In this document: positions 14,516-26,600 of the stretch, one piece after another
How the letters are laid out: every line of letters begins with the position of its first letter
Numbering within the stretch: the first letter of the stretch is position 1
Source of the DNA: Apostichopus japonicus
Taxonomy: Eukaryota; Echinodermata; Holothuroidea; Aspidochirotida; Stichopodidae
Direction: 5' to 3'
Length of the DNA: 64,000 nucleotides
NCBI RefSeq assembly: GCF_037975245.1
Contig: NC_092572.1
Location: 31,717,989-31,781,988, forward strand
Position numbers and translations under genes: made by a program
Notes under the pieces: model-generated
The model's input: the letters and a program-made list of their open reading frames with translations, nothing else
Databases searched by the model: none
What the model was told of the DNA's origin: nothing

Positions 14516-14722
14516 AATTAGTTGTTTCTTTATTTCCTTATTTATTTGTATTGGGGGAAGATTCTTCAGTTATTTTCTTGTTTTTATAATGAACACATTC
14601 TCCAGCGGCTTTATGCATATTGTCTGACAACTTTTTCCGTTACCATGGATACGGCCTTGTAAACTTGACCTAATATTGTACTTTTTTTGCCTTGTATATA
14701 TTAAAGAGTTCATCGTACGCAG

Positions 14723-15502
14723 TTGCCCAGGTTTACCGATGGAATTCGTTGTGTGCTGCACGATATGACAGTGGATTCTACCAAAGTTGCTGTTAGCGGT
14801 TACAACGAAGGCACATGGACATCATTCATAGACCTGTTTGCGTTGAATATTCCTGATTCTTCGTCGCCATTTATAACTCGGTTTTATTCTAAAAAATTTA
14901 AGAATCCTTCAAGATGGCGTCGTTATGTTTCATTCTTGGATGATTCTCGTACAGTCACTGTGTGTGGTGATCAGTTGGATGTCTTCAATATCAAGACAGA
15001 CGACATACCCACACACAGTGATCAGTTACGCGATAGAAAAGCCGAGTGTATGACTGTCAGAGAGGGAGAGATATTTATTGGTTTGTCTTCTAACGAGGTG
15101 ATTGTGTTTGATTTTAGTTTACATAAAATCAAGACAATCACCTTGGAAGGATTAGCAAGTGATTATCCTGATGATATAACAGTTTATGGAGATAATCTGT
15201 TTATATCTACAGACAATGATAGATTCATTAGATACAACATGGAGGGAGTGATGTTACATGAATACAACGTACCTACAGGCCACCTAGGAGGATTCAGTAT
15301 CACTGTTAGCAGTGAGTTTGGTCTGGTGTTTGTATCACATTGGTCTCTCCCTGCTCTTGTTGTTGTTTTCTCTCTCTCTGAGAATCATACATTGTTTACT
15401 TTCCGAGTTATTCCTGAGTTGGTGAATAGAATCAGGATAAACGATGTAAAAAGGTTTATGTTAACAATAACACCAGTAGGAACACTGAGAGTATACAGCA
15501 CA
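14723..15502 (+). CDS. Propeller-like coding exon (260 codons)
   Basis: One long open exon whose translation has repeated beta-propeller-like strands: blocks such as RRYVSFLDDSRTVTVCGDQL, MTVREGEIFIGLSSNEVIVF and DDITVYGDNLFISTDNDRF recur about every 40-45 residues with hydrophobic-strand/turn spacing. This resembles the NHL/WD-like propeller of TRIM-type and related invertebrate immune proteins. The frame opens after an AG acceptor (14,721-14,722, no ATG at the start), so upstream exons are expected; none was recognised. It ends at a consensus donor GTAAGT (15,503) in phase 0. Phase 0 also fits the DED exon beginning at 22,312, so the two could belong to one transcript across a 6.8 kb intron. 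Equally, it may be the 3' part of a separate gene whose last exon I cannot see. Confidence 0.7.
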
Positions 15503-15699
15503 GTAAGTACAGTAGGATAGTGTAAACAAGTATAGGCCTACATAGGAATTTTATTTTACATCTAGAATCATGAAAATAGGCTAGAAAAACTACCAAGTTA
15601 GGTATCAGTGACATTTCTGTAGATTACGTTTATTTGTACTGTTTTTGCGAGTCTTGGCAATAATATGAAATTTGGGACAAAAATTTTAATAGGAGTGAA

Positions 15700-16950
15700 G
15701 CAGCAAAACCTCTCATTGCAACACATACCTACAGCACATGGCGAATAAATTCCAAAATCCTCTGAAATTACTTGCATTTAAAAAAAAAAAAAAAATGTAG
15801 ACCTCCAATAGAAACATATTTGGGCTGTGCATACGAACATCTCTTAAGAGCACACTTATTGCTATTTTGAGCCAATATAAAGTAATTTAGAGAAAAAATG
15901 AGAAGAAAAATTTGATAGAATTGGGCCATTCTCGGTCATGTGTGTGCCGGAAATATGGGGAGATCTGCACTTTACCACTAAGTAACTCCTTTTAGGTAAA
16001 AAAAGTTGGGTTGATTGTAGAACTTAAGTATGCACCAGGGGACTCTTTTATAAAACCATATAGCTTAGCCAAAATCAGAACATTCATGTGCTGGCAGAGG
16101 TCATATAAAGGTGGGTCACGTGTGTGATGTGAAATGAAACTGGCTTTTTTGCACCAAAATACATTGGCAAATTCCTCAGTTTCTAACAGGGCTGGATAAC
16201 CCTAATTTTTCATGTGACTACCTTAATATGTTTCCATTCTAACAAGACATTTCACCTAAATATTTCACTTATAAACATTAGCATAATACTACATAATACT
16301 ACAGCTAAAACAAAATCCGGTCACGTGTGTGACATTGGTGGGTCACATGCGTGACATTTTGAATTTTCATTCCATAGTATGCAATTTTTGCAGTGCAATG
16401 TTGACTGTAGTATTAACCACAGAACAGCACTGATGTTGATATTCCATATTAAACTCTAAAACGGTTTTACTGCCACAAATTTCTATTTCAAGGGACATAT
16501 GTGTGACATTGTTGGGTCACGTGTGACATTCTGCATTTGCATGGATGCTGCAATTTCATTGGATGAAGCTTTCGTCATTTGCATATAACACTGTTGTTAT
16601 GCCACACACTCATGACATAACAACAGCCCAAGTCTACAGTGCTGCTGCAATTTCATTAAATGGAACTCTTCTCATTTGCATATTACACTGTTGTCAGGCC
16701 ACGCACACATAACAAACCAGTCTGCTAACAATATTTTGTCCATTTAGTTTTGCTGAATGCTCAACTTTGGGCTTCATTGTCACATACTGTACGTGACCAT
16801 AAATGTCACACACGTGACCATGGGACACGTGTGTGACTGATGTTTTTATAGGATTGCAGCAGGAAAACCTCTCATTGCATCACATATTTACAGTTCAGGA
16901 CAAATAAATTCCAACACCCTCTCAAATTTCTTACATTATGAAAACTGTGA
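15700..16950. repeat. Repeat with clustered CACGTGTGTGAC motifs
   Basis: A segment of about 80 bp (AAACCTCTCATTGCA ... AATAAATTCCAA) at 15,707-15,785 recurs at 16,862-16,945. Between them, GTCACGTGTGTGAC-like strings appear at about 16,115, 16,319, 16,340, 16,495-16,530 and, inverted, 16,805-16,835. A second internal repeat, CTGCAATTTCATT(G/A)(G/A)AT followed by CATTTGCATAT, occurs at about 16,548 and 16,645. It looks like a decayed repetitive element; no protein frame is visible. Confidence 0.65.
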
Positions 16951-19900
16951 AGACCCTTAATACAGTATTGTTACTAGGACTTAAAAAGTCTTGAAAACAC
17001 GCTCAGAAAAACCTATGTTCCTGCAGTACATGAAAACATGCCCTTTAAAATACCCGTACATGAACACACAATACTTAGCTATAATGACTCCTGACAAGAC
17101 ATTGGCTTGTGCCCAACAGAAGCCCATAGTTATAGGTCAAGAAAGAAAAATCAAATGATGAATTTTGTAGGTAATTAACTGTAACAAATGACTGTCAAGT
17201 TCGGAAGCGGGAAATTTTGCAGTAAACTCTAACGGGAAAATCCCTCATCTAGTAATAATAACAACAACAAGTAGCACTCTAACCACTTCGGCCCATTTGC
17301 AACTTCTGACTTAGACAACAGGTTGCCATGGCAACAAACACCTTTGTTCAGGCTGCATGTACAGTACCTAAGCAACCCTTGGACTAAAAGTAGGCTACAA
17401 AGCAGAGGCTATATCACATAAAATGTCAGCTTTATCTGGTCTGATGGAGTGCGTACCAATTAAGAGTGACCATTAAGGCTGCTAATACTTGCTAACATTC
17501 TAACAAAACCTTAATAGAGCCTCAGTCCTATCTACTAAAATATATTGCTACAGATCTTTCAACCCAGAAGTTGAAGGAAAGTTCAGCAAATCCTCTCACC
17601 ATGGCAACTAGTAAAAGTGTAGCATTGCATCATGGGTTCTAAACATAGCTCGAATAAGCGACACTTAGTACCAACTGAACAATAAATATGAGTGCATTAG
17701 AGTGACGGGTAATGCTCGACATAATCACAGAAATACATAATAAAACTAATAAATATCCCAATGTGGGTTCTAGTTGGACCAATAACCTGAACCACTTTCA
17801 ATTCTCTCACATTAATTCAGTGAAGGTTAGGACATAACCATACACACATTATGGCTGAGGGCATAAGTGCCATTATCAACCCTGTAAACAGGTATTAAAC
17901 AATGTTCAGTTGAAATGATACAGAATTTACACACATTACAATAGTAATTACTGTACCTGTAGACTCACTATAGCTGTTACTGGTATTAATTCCTAAATAA
18001 TAAATACATTCTTAGTGCATTCTGCCATCAAAGGAGATCAATATACTAATTACAGGTAATTCAAATTACACTTAATAAGGGCTGGTACTCTGTGTGCACA
18101 TTGCTATCACAGAACTAACATGCATATAGTGCATACATTACATTCACAGGTAATATACAGAAGGTATGCACAATGAAACTGACTAGGCTCCTAAGGGGTT
18201 TAGGGCAAAGTTAAAAGATGAACTCTTTACCTGTATTGAAATTAATGTAACTAATTTCTAACAGTCTTCTAGCTTGTCTCTACTGCAGATGCATGACAGC
18301 TTGGAGTGTCTTGATGAATGGTAGAGTTGCTTGCAAACTTAAGTGTTTTTTAGAAATTTAAAACAAAGAAGCTTTGAGAGAAATTATTTTTCCCACCCTA
18401 CTAGACAAGATATTACTTAAACCTTGGTCACAGATTTTTCAGGAAGTAGGCAAACTGTCTTCCCACACCTTTAACTTATTCCTCCAGAGATTACACAGAA
18501 CATGAAATAACTATAAAGATTTAATCAAGAATGAAACAAAGCCTGACCTATGAGTACTGGATTTGGAAGGGTTAAAGTGGTTAACTACACCTGATAGCAT
18601 CTGAGAAACAGTTGACACTTTTAGGAATTCTTTAGTGGCAGTCTATTGGGTATCTGAAAACAAATCTCCATAATATTATCATCGCCACAGTCCTAGTTTT
18701 GGGATGTTTTCATCCTATGATTCAGGAGAAGTGAGTTTTTGAGCCTAGCGCCAACTTAATCTAATATGATTAGAACATTGGAGAGCGACGGTGTCATTAT
18801 CACATCACCTCTTTCGGGGGACTGCAGGGACGCTATCATTAGCAAGCTACACTGTAGAAAGTTAAATAGGGTTTAGATGGAAATTTCCCTGTGAAGTTGC
18901 AAGTTAGCAACCTTTTGGAGAGCTAAAACTTTCCAGAGATCCCTAACTAGTTCTTCTTCATAATATGTTCACTGTTGTTCAGATATTTGTTAATTTGCAA
19001 GATATTTTGAATCACTTTTTACTTTCCAGCAGAGAAGAGAGGCCTTTGTGACGTCATTGCGTTGTATTCACAGCCGTACGCAAATTCTGTACACATTCCT
19101 GTGTTTTGTATCAAGGCCAAGCTCAGAGAGAGATATGATTGAGTGTGACCAATGTGACGCACTGACGTCACGTCTTGATGTAGGTCGGTCCTTAGATTCA
19201 AATTTTCTGGCAGGGAGAGCCAATGTTTCATGCACTCTATCACAAAAACTACAATTCATCATATGGCAAGGCTTAATAGTGAAATACTAAGACAAAAGAT
19301 GATATGACAGGAAGGACTGGTTCCCATTTTTCACTAGAAAATTCCTCTAACAAACAAGTCATAACAGAGCTTGTGGAAAAGCCTGCCAGAGACCACAAAG
19401 GGAACAGTGTGCTCCTCTTTAAAACAAACAATTGGGCTAATGATCACTGAGTCACTGAACTATGGACATGTAACTATGTAGAGAACAATAAGGAAAAAGT
19501 GGGGGAAAAGAGTTAATGGGAAGAGGTATGCTGTACAGGAGACAAAACTATAGACACTAACATTGTGAAATGTTATTGGTTCTACAATATTCAATTTGAC
19601 ATACTGTACTCTCATTAGCTACACAATGGGTAGCACTGAATATGGATAAACAGTGTCTTTGTTGAAAAGTTATATTTTTTGACAGGATAAGTGGAATTAA
19701 AGGTCTGCTTTATTGCCTGGCTAAAATATGTTAAAAACAAAATCAGTATGATCAGCACCATCACTTGCATTTACCATTTGAGTTTGATCAGCTGCTGCAA
19801 TGATCTACTCACATTTAACTGTACAGTTTGCATGCAATGTGACCAAGGCTGCAGCATATTCCTGAGTAACCCTACTGTATACATGATATCTAAAAATATA

Positions 19901-22311
19901 AATCATGGATGGATGGATTGTCTACTACTAGTAAGTGGATAACCAATATTGAGTAGATGATTTCTCATATATATAGTGGAGGGGCATTTGAGGTCAGCAG
20001 AAGTCACAATGTCAAGCCAGTTAAATATAGTAGCCCAACAAGGAAAATTTGAATGGATGTCAAACAATAGCAGGTGGATGTCATGTAGAAATGAGTCACA
20101 TTGTTTTTTAGTAATTAGATGAATCCTGCTTTCATGAAGGTCAAAAATGGGAAATTCTTGTAAAAATGATAAGTATGAAAGAGAAACATGGATGGGTCTC
20201 ACTGTAGTCTAGCACATGAATATCCCTCAATTGATTAGGTGAACTCTTTATCTTTCGATCGTGGTCATAGGTCATTTGAGATTTTGAGGTCAGCAGGGAC
20301 AAAATATGTGAAAGCCTTGCAATTTTAAGCAATGTCTTGATTCGCAACCAGTTATTTCATCAAACCCTTAATGTAGTTTGCCATTTTGGTGTCTTATTCA
20401 GTTCCTATGCTGAAAGCATCAGGAACCTACTGTACAGTGTATGATCAAGTTTGGTTGTACAGTACTGTACAGTAGGTGTATTTGTGTGGGTGTATTTCTG
20501 TGTCTGCATGTGTTGCCTAAACACAAAAAATGTCACAACTCCAGCCAGTTGGATTTAGTGTATAACAAGCAACAATGTTTCTTAAACTTTACATATGCAG
20601 TTTACAATGCCATCTAGCCAGAGTTTGAAGTGAGAGAAGGAGTCTGATGTCCCCCTGAAAGAGGGGTCTCAGACACAGTATTGTCCACCCCTTGGATAAT
20701 TTTAAAATATTTGGGTTAGGGGTTAGATGCAAAATGTGTCTATCATTTCCAACATTCTAACTGCATTGTGCAGTATAAGATTTCACATTTGTGAACAGAC
20801 TGTGGCTACAGCCCTGCACATACACCAAAGTACAGTAACTTGGAGGACATTCTTGATTACTTTTGTTAGAAAATGACAGACAATGGCTACAGTACAGTCC
20901 CCTGTATACTGTACACATTAAAGCATGTTTACTGTAGATGACATCCAACAGGACCAAAACCTCCATAAATTTGTAAACCATCACAAATCTGCAGTGTAGA
21001 CTATGTACACTTAACTTGATGAAGCCCTATACATCTCAATACCTCTATGTATTAAGATATATTGTAATGCTTGACAGCAGCATGGTGTTTTTCTTCTTCT
21101 GCAACATTGCTTGAGCAATGCTTTTGAAATATTTTCGCTTGGTTCTACATGGAATTGTTTACAAAAGGTAATAATTTTTTTTAGCCTTAAAGCTTTTCAA
21201 AATTTTCAGCCACAAATTATGAGGCAATTATGGCTTAATTTGGTGCATTAATCATCTGTGGTTACATCTCATTTGATAGAAGGTTACATCTAGGTGTTGA
21301 CCACAGTTTTGCTGTAACCACCTGACCTACTGCATGGTTCCAGAAATGCTTGCAAGCATAGGCAGTAAAGCAATAAACAAAGGATGTTAGGCATCTGAAG
21401 GTTAGAGAGCTCTGTGCAAACGTGACCAGTAATACCACTAGTAGCCCGGAAGTGTCTTACAGTTTCCTCCTGACCTGGCAGTAAAGCCTTGATTTGACAA
21501 TGGAGTTAGAACAGTCTAAACAGCTTAGATTGAAATGTTGTAAAGCTATTGTTTGCTTGAAAGTACTGTATATTATACAATTGTAAATTCATATCAAGTT
21601 TGAAAGGTCTTCTTTCAGTGAGCAGATAGCTAGTGCTCTTTTAATGATATTTTGTTTGTTGGAATTGGCTTTAAAGCACTGTACATAATGAAGGATATAC
21701 ATATTGTTTGTCCTTAAGTCATTCTGTAAAGTAGAATAGATCAGTAATTACTTTTGCACATTACACTGTGTGCATTGAAATGTCTGTTAACAAATATACC
21801 CTAAATAATGTTCACCTACAATAACTTTCTTATCTGATTCACTGAGCATGAAAGTATGAGCACATCAGTAGTACTGAGTTTCTGCAGCCTTGCTCTATAG
21901 GTCAGTTCACATATATACCAATAAGATTTTAGAAACAAATGCGAGCACACACAGGTAACTTTAGATGTGGTTTTGTAGATTTCTTTCCTTCCTTACAATA
22001 ATCTGAACTGTACTGTTTGATGTATATCCCATTAAGCTGACCAGAGGTCAATACAGTACTTACAGTAGAGCTCTGTTTTGACTTCACTTAGTGTGTGGAT
22101 CTTCTGTGTGAGTAACCAGAATCTTGTAAGCTCTCTTATGTGGAGTTCTAGAGAAGTTCAAGTCTCAGAGGAGCTGTTGGTTACATCTCAAACATTGTCA
22201 CATCTCAGAAATCTCCTGACCAAGGCTAGTCTTAAATGAAAGTTATTGAAGTGATTAGTTGGCAAAGAATAACTAACTCATTGGATTGATTGTTGTTTCT
22301 CTCTTCCATAG
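16951..22311. other. Intron or intergenic DNA upstream of the DED exon
   Basis: No recognisable exon was found. It contains GGTCA-type repeat copies (about 19,990-20,310), several TACTGTACAGTA-like palindromes (about 20,425-20,475), and an inverted pair of TGACGTCA palindromes (19,047-19,061 against 19,158-19,172). If the propeller exon at 14,723 belongs to the downstream gene this is its intron. Otherwise it holds the promoter and 5' UTR of the NLR-like gene, since an acceptor precedes the first DED exon. Confidence 0.45.
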
Positions 22312-22582
22312 GCATCCATGTTGACCTTCAGCCATCTCAAAGAAAAACTGTCTTCAAAGCTTACCCAAACTGACTGTGGGAAGTTAGGCCGCTACTTTTC
22401 ACTACCACTCGATCAAGTGAAGACCATTATTACAAGTCCCTCGTACTCCAAGAATTTTCTGCTTGCCCTTGAAGAGAGAGGATTCATACACCCTTCAAAT
22501 GTGAATCGATTAACTGATGCACTCACTGAGCTGAAGATCAACCATACTCACTTATTAACAGAGACGTACATGAAGCTGAGAG
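22312..22582 (+). CDS. Exon 1 of the NLR-like gene: first DED-like domain
   Basis: Acceptor CTCTTCCATAG precedes GCATCC and the first ATG (22,318), so at least one upstream exon exists, coding or 5' UTR. The helical pattern [40 protein letters not shown] and [13 protein letters not shown] matches death-effector domains, where a short Leu-rich helix 2 and an L-x-x-x-G-I/L-I-x-x-x-N-L turn are usual. It ends in phase 1 at a GTAGG donor. Without the ATG the frame is open back to the acceptor, which leaves the N terminus undecided. Confidence 0.75.
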
Positions 22583-23624
22583 GTAGGCCAATAATCACTA
22601 GCTCTCTTGTAATTATGTATTTTGATTCACCTCTTGTACAAAATACACTTACTTAAAAAGCCATACCCCTGCCCCCAACTTGCCCAATACCCCTCCCCCA
22701 CCCCTACCCCCCCAGAAAGATCCCACTTTAAGTATTATACAAAACACAGGTGGTGATCATATTCTAGATGCTGGCAACCAAAATGTGCACACCAAAACAT
22801 AGTACATATGTACATTTGTGTGAGTGAGCAAAAGTCACCCTGTGCCATGATGTGGATTATGCATTTATCAGTGTGCCTGTACGTATCTGTGGATATTTAA
22901 CAAAACTGGACACTTAAATTACGGTTTTACCTTAAACATTTCAGATCAAGACACTCAATACGATAGATTCCTCGCCGGCCTCTCTGCTCATTTGACATTT
23001 TCCATAACAGTGAAACTGTGTGATAACTTTAAAGTTACAGATGAGAACAAGAACACAGTTTTCTCTAGTCAGAATCCAGGACTCTCCTTCCTCCTGACAA
23101 TTGATGAGATGGGTATCATTAATCATTCTGATGTCAGCAAATTAGAGACACCTTTAGAGGAATATCGTCTTGTCCAGGCAGTAGCTAAGATACACGAATA
23201 CCAGTCCTTGGTATTTTCTGACAAAATCAAGGCGCAAGATGAAGGTATTGTAAATTCATGCGTTTGTTACAAACTATTATACCCCACTGGTACAAGTGTC
23301 GTGCCATTTACAAGGAACATTCCTGACTTAAGACTTCAAAGCTCGAAAACAGTTAAACACACAAAATGCACTCATTATCTAAACATATTATGTGTGGATT
23401 ACAGGATATTTTAGGGATATAATGAAGATAAAATATAATATATGATATATTTTAGATATAATATAGTAGATATAATATTTAGATATAATATAATTTAGGG
23501 ATATAATGAATATATCTGATATATTTATACCTTATATCTTATATAATATATAATATTTATATCTTATATGTGTTTATATCTTATATTTATATTTATATCT
23601 TATATAATATATACATTTATATTT

Positions 23625-23696
<72 letters not shown>

Positions 23697-26600
23697 ATAT
23701 ATATATGTATATCAAAGCACACTAGTTTTTCAGTATGGTAGATATTCTTTATATTCTGTCATAAATTGTGAAACATTTTAACTTGTTTCAATATAAATTG
23801 AACTGTGCTTTCTGTTTCCTTGTTTTAAAGACAAAGAGAGCTTATTCCTGAAATGCTTACAACAGAAGATGAAGAGTTGGTTTGAAACAATGACTCCTGT
23901 CCCCTGGATGAAGTCTTGTCAATGGAAATCTAATGATCTCTTTATTGCCAGCCGCTTAGTCTTAACAAATTCTGGTAAAAAAATATCTAGCAGAGATGTT
24001 GACCGAAAATGTAAGCTGCACTACCTAGATATCTTTACTGATGAAAGACTAAAAGCAGAGACTCGAATCATTCTGGAAGGACAGCCAGGCTCCGGCAAGA
24101 CAATGCTCTCCTCTCAGTTGGCCTATGACTGGTGTTGTGGAAAGCTTATGGATATCCCCATGGTCGTCTATCTGCCCTTGAAAATTGTTGATGACATGAC
24201 AATTATTCAAGCTATCAAGATGTTCTACATCCGTAAAGGCATTCCCATCACAGAAGAGGATATTAAGTCTTTACTTAACAGTGATAAGAAGAAAGCCTAC
24301 CTCATATTGGATGGGTTAGAAGAATACAATGGTGTAACCAAAGATGGAAGTCCCTCAGAGGTCATGAGAGTCATGATAAAGGAGAAACTGTCCAACTGCA
24401 TTGTTATAATCACAGCTAGGACAGATTATACCAAGCATCTACCTGCAGGTCCAATGTTGAAGATAGGAAGCTTCGGTGAGGATGAGAGGAATGAATACAT
24501 TGAAAAAGTCTACTCTGATGATGTCAAAAGGCAAGAAGAAGTAAAGGAATTGATTGATAATATTCCATTTATTCTTGATCTTTGTAATGTTCCACTACTC
24601 TTTGTGCTGTTAGTACATAACATTGATAGATTAGGAAAGTTGACAGGGTTACTCCTTTTGTGAAGGCCATTGTAGACATTCTGTGTCCTATGCAGGATGA
24701 GGAAGAAAAACATAGTCATCTGTCTGGCCAGAAAACATACATTACATTGGAGGAACTTGCATTTAATGGCCTCTGTAAAGGAAACCAACAATTGTTTTGG
24801 CAGAAAGACTTTGTGGATAGAAGTGTCACTAATAGCAAAGCATGGATAGATTCTGGGATACTTGTTGTTGAGGAAGGAACTCCATTTAATTCCACTGATA
24901 GGAATCTTCAGACTGACTCAGGCAGTGGAACTCCCCAGACTGATTCCATCAGTGATGAGTCACTGAACACATCTAATGTTACTTCAGAGATGAAGAGAGG
25001 GGCATCCCCTGATTCTGATCTCTCAGCATCTGTCAGTCAATCAGAGAGTAAACTAATTTTGGAATTGAAGGAGAATAAATCAAAACCTTTACAGAAAGGA
25101 AAAGCTGCAAAATATGTCTCTTTACAGGTTAAATTCCTTCATAAGTTAATCCAAGAGTGGTTTGCAGCACAGTATTTAGCCCGCCTCTTCTGGGGTCACA
25201 AATCAACTGAGCAACATTACAAGTATCAATTGTTCAGAGAACACCTGGCTAACATAGACCCAGCTGATCTCCATTATGTCTTGCGCTTCACTTGTCACAT
25301 TTGTCCTCCCAGCTTTCATTTCGTTGCCAGTTTTCTGATGAGAGACTTTAAAACAGGAGATGGTGAGATTCCTGATTACATCATGAACTGCATCTGTCAT
25401 TGTTTTGCTGAGCATGATGAGTACAAAGGACACAAGGTCAAGGACATTGTCACAGAGATCTGTAGAAGAGAATCCGTCAACTTCAGCTCTGAAGATAGTC
25501 GACTGCTGCTGAGGTCAAAAGTTTCTATGCTGACCTTTGCTTCAAGATCAAAGGTACATTCACTTTTTTTTAACACTGCCCATTTTAAAAGTTACTCCAT
25601 ATTCCTTAACATATTGGTTGCATGAAGATGCTTGATAAACATTTCAGCCCAAATTATGCTTGAGTGAATTCCTAGTAATATATACGTCATAATGTTTTAT
25701 GATCAAGTCAGTGTTGAATTGGTTCTCTTGGTGAGTACATTTTATAAGTACCTTCCCTTATTCCACGGAACAAATAAACCCTCTGTTATCTGTGAATACT
25801 GATGTCAGGTTTAAATGTGTGAAACACTCTGTTCCTTTTTAGGTTCCAATAAAGCGTCTGAAGTTTTCAGATGTGGTTGAAAAAGTTACAGACAAGGCCC
25901 TTGTCTTAAAGGACCATGTATGGCTTGGTATATTAGAAACTCTTGAGGCTATTGAAATTGATCGATGGGACCAGAAACTAGTTGACAAAGATTATGAAGA
26001 CCTTCTAAAATTCATTTTAAATTGTAGACATGTTAATGCAGCATGGTAAGTAGAAATTTAATATTCTTTTGTTAATTGAAACAATGAAAACAGAACTGAG
26101 AATATATACCTACATGGCAATAGAGACAAAAATAGTTGAAGATGAATATAAGAAAATCCAACAGGAAAGAAAAAGTACCTGTTGATATCTTTCTTTAGGT
26201 CACACAGAGTTCATTTGTAACTGTTTTGTTGTTTACGTAACAGACCAATGTATGCATTCCTATTTAATCAAGATATAGAGAATACATGCACATTTAATAT
26301 TACTTTTATGAAATACAGTATATACAATGCATGGAGAATAAAAGGACACAATGCATTGTAAACACTCATCAAAAACTCAACAGTGAAATTAATAACTAAA
26401 ACACATGGTTCAATATTTTAACCTTTGCTGATAAGAATTTCAGTATATAAGAACATTGTCTGCACCAGCCATGTATTGTTTCTTCACCTTCTTTAACTCT
26501 AGTTTACGCTTTCCAAGTCCACCGAAGGATGTGACAGATGACAAGATTCTGAAAACCTTACAATCTCGAAATATTTCAGGTATAATGGCACTTAGTAGTT

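Noticed and set aside
24640-24665. Programmed -1 frameshift as explanation for the NACHT exon break
   Set aside because: No X-XXY-YYZ slippery heptamer is present at the junction; a lost base is simpler.
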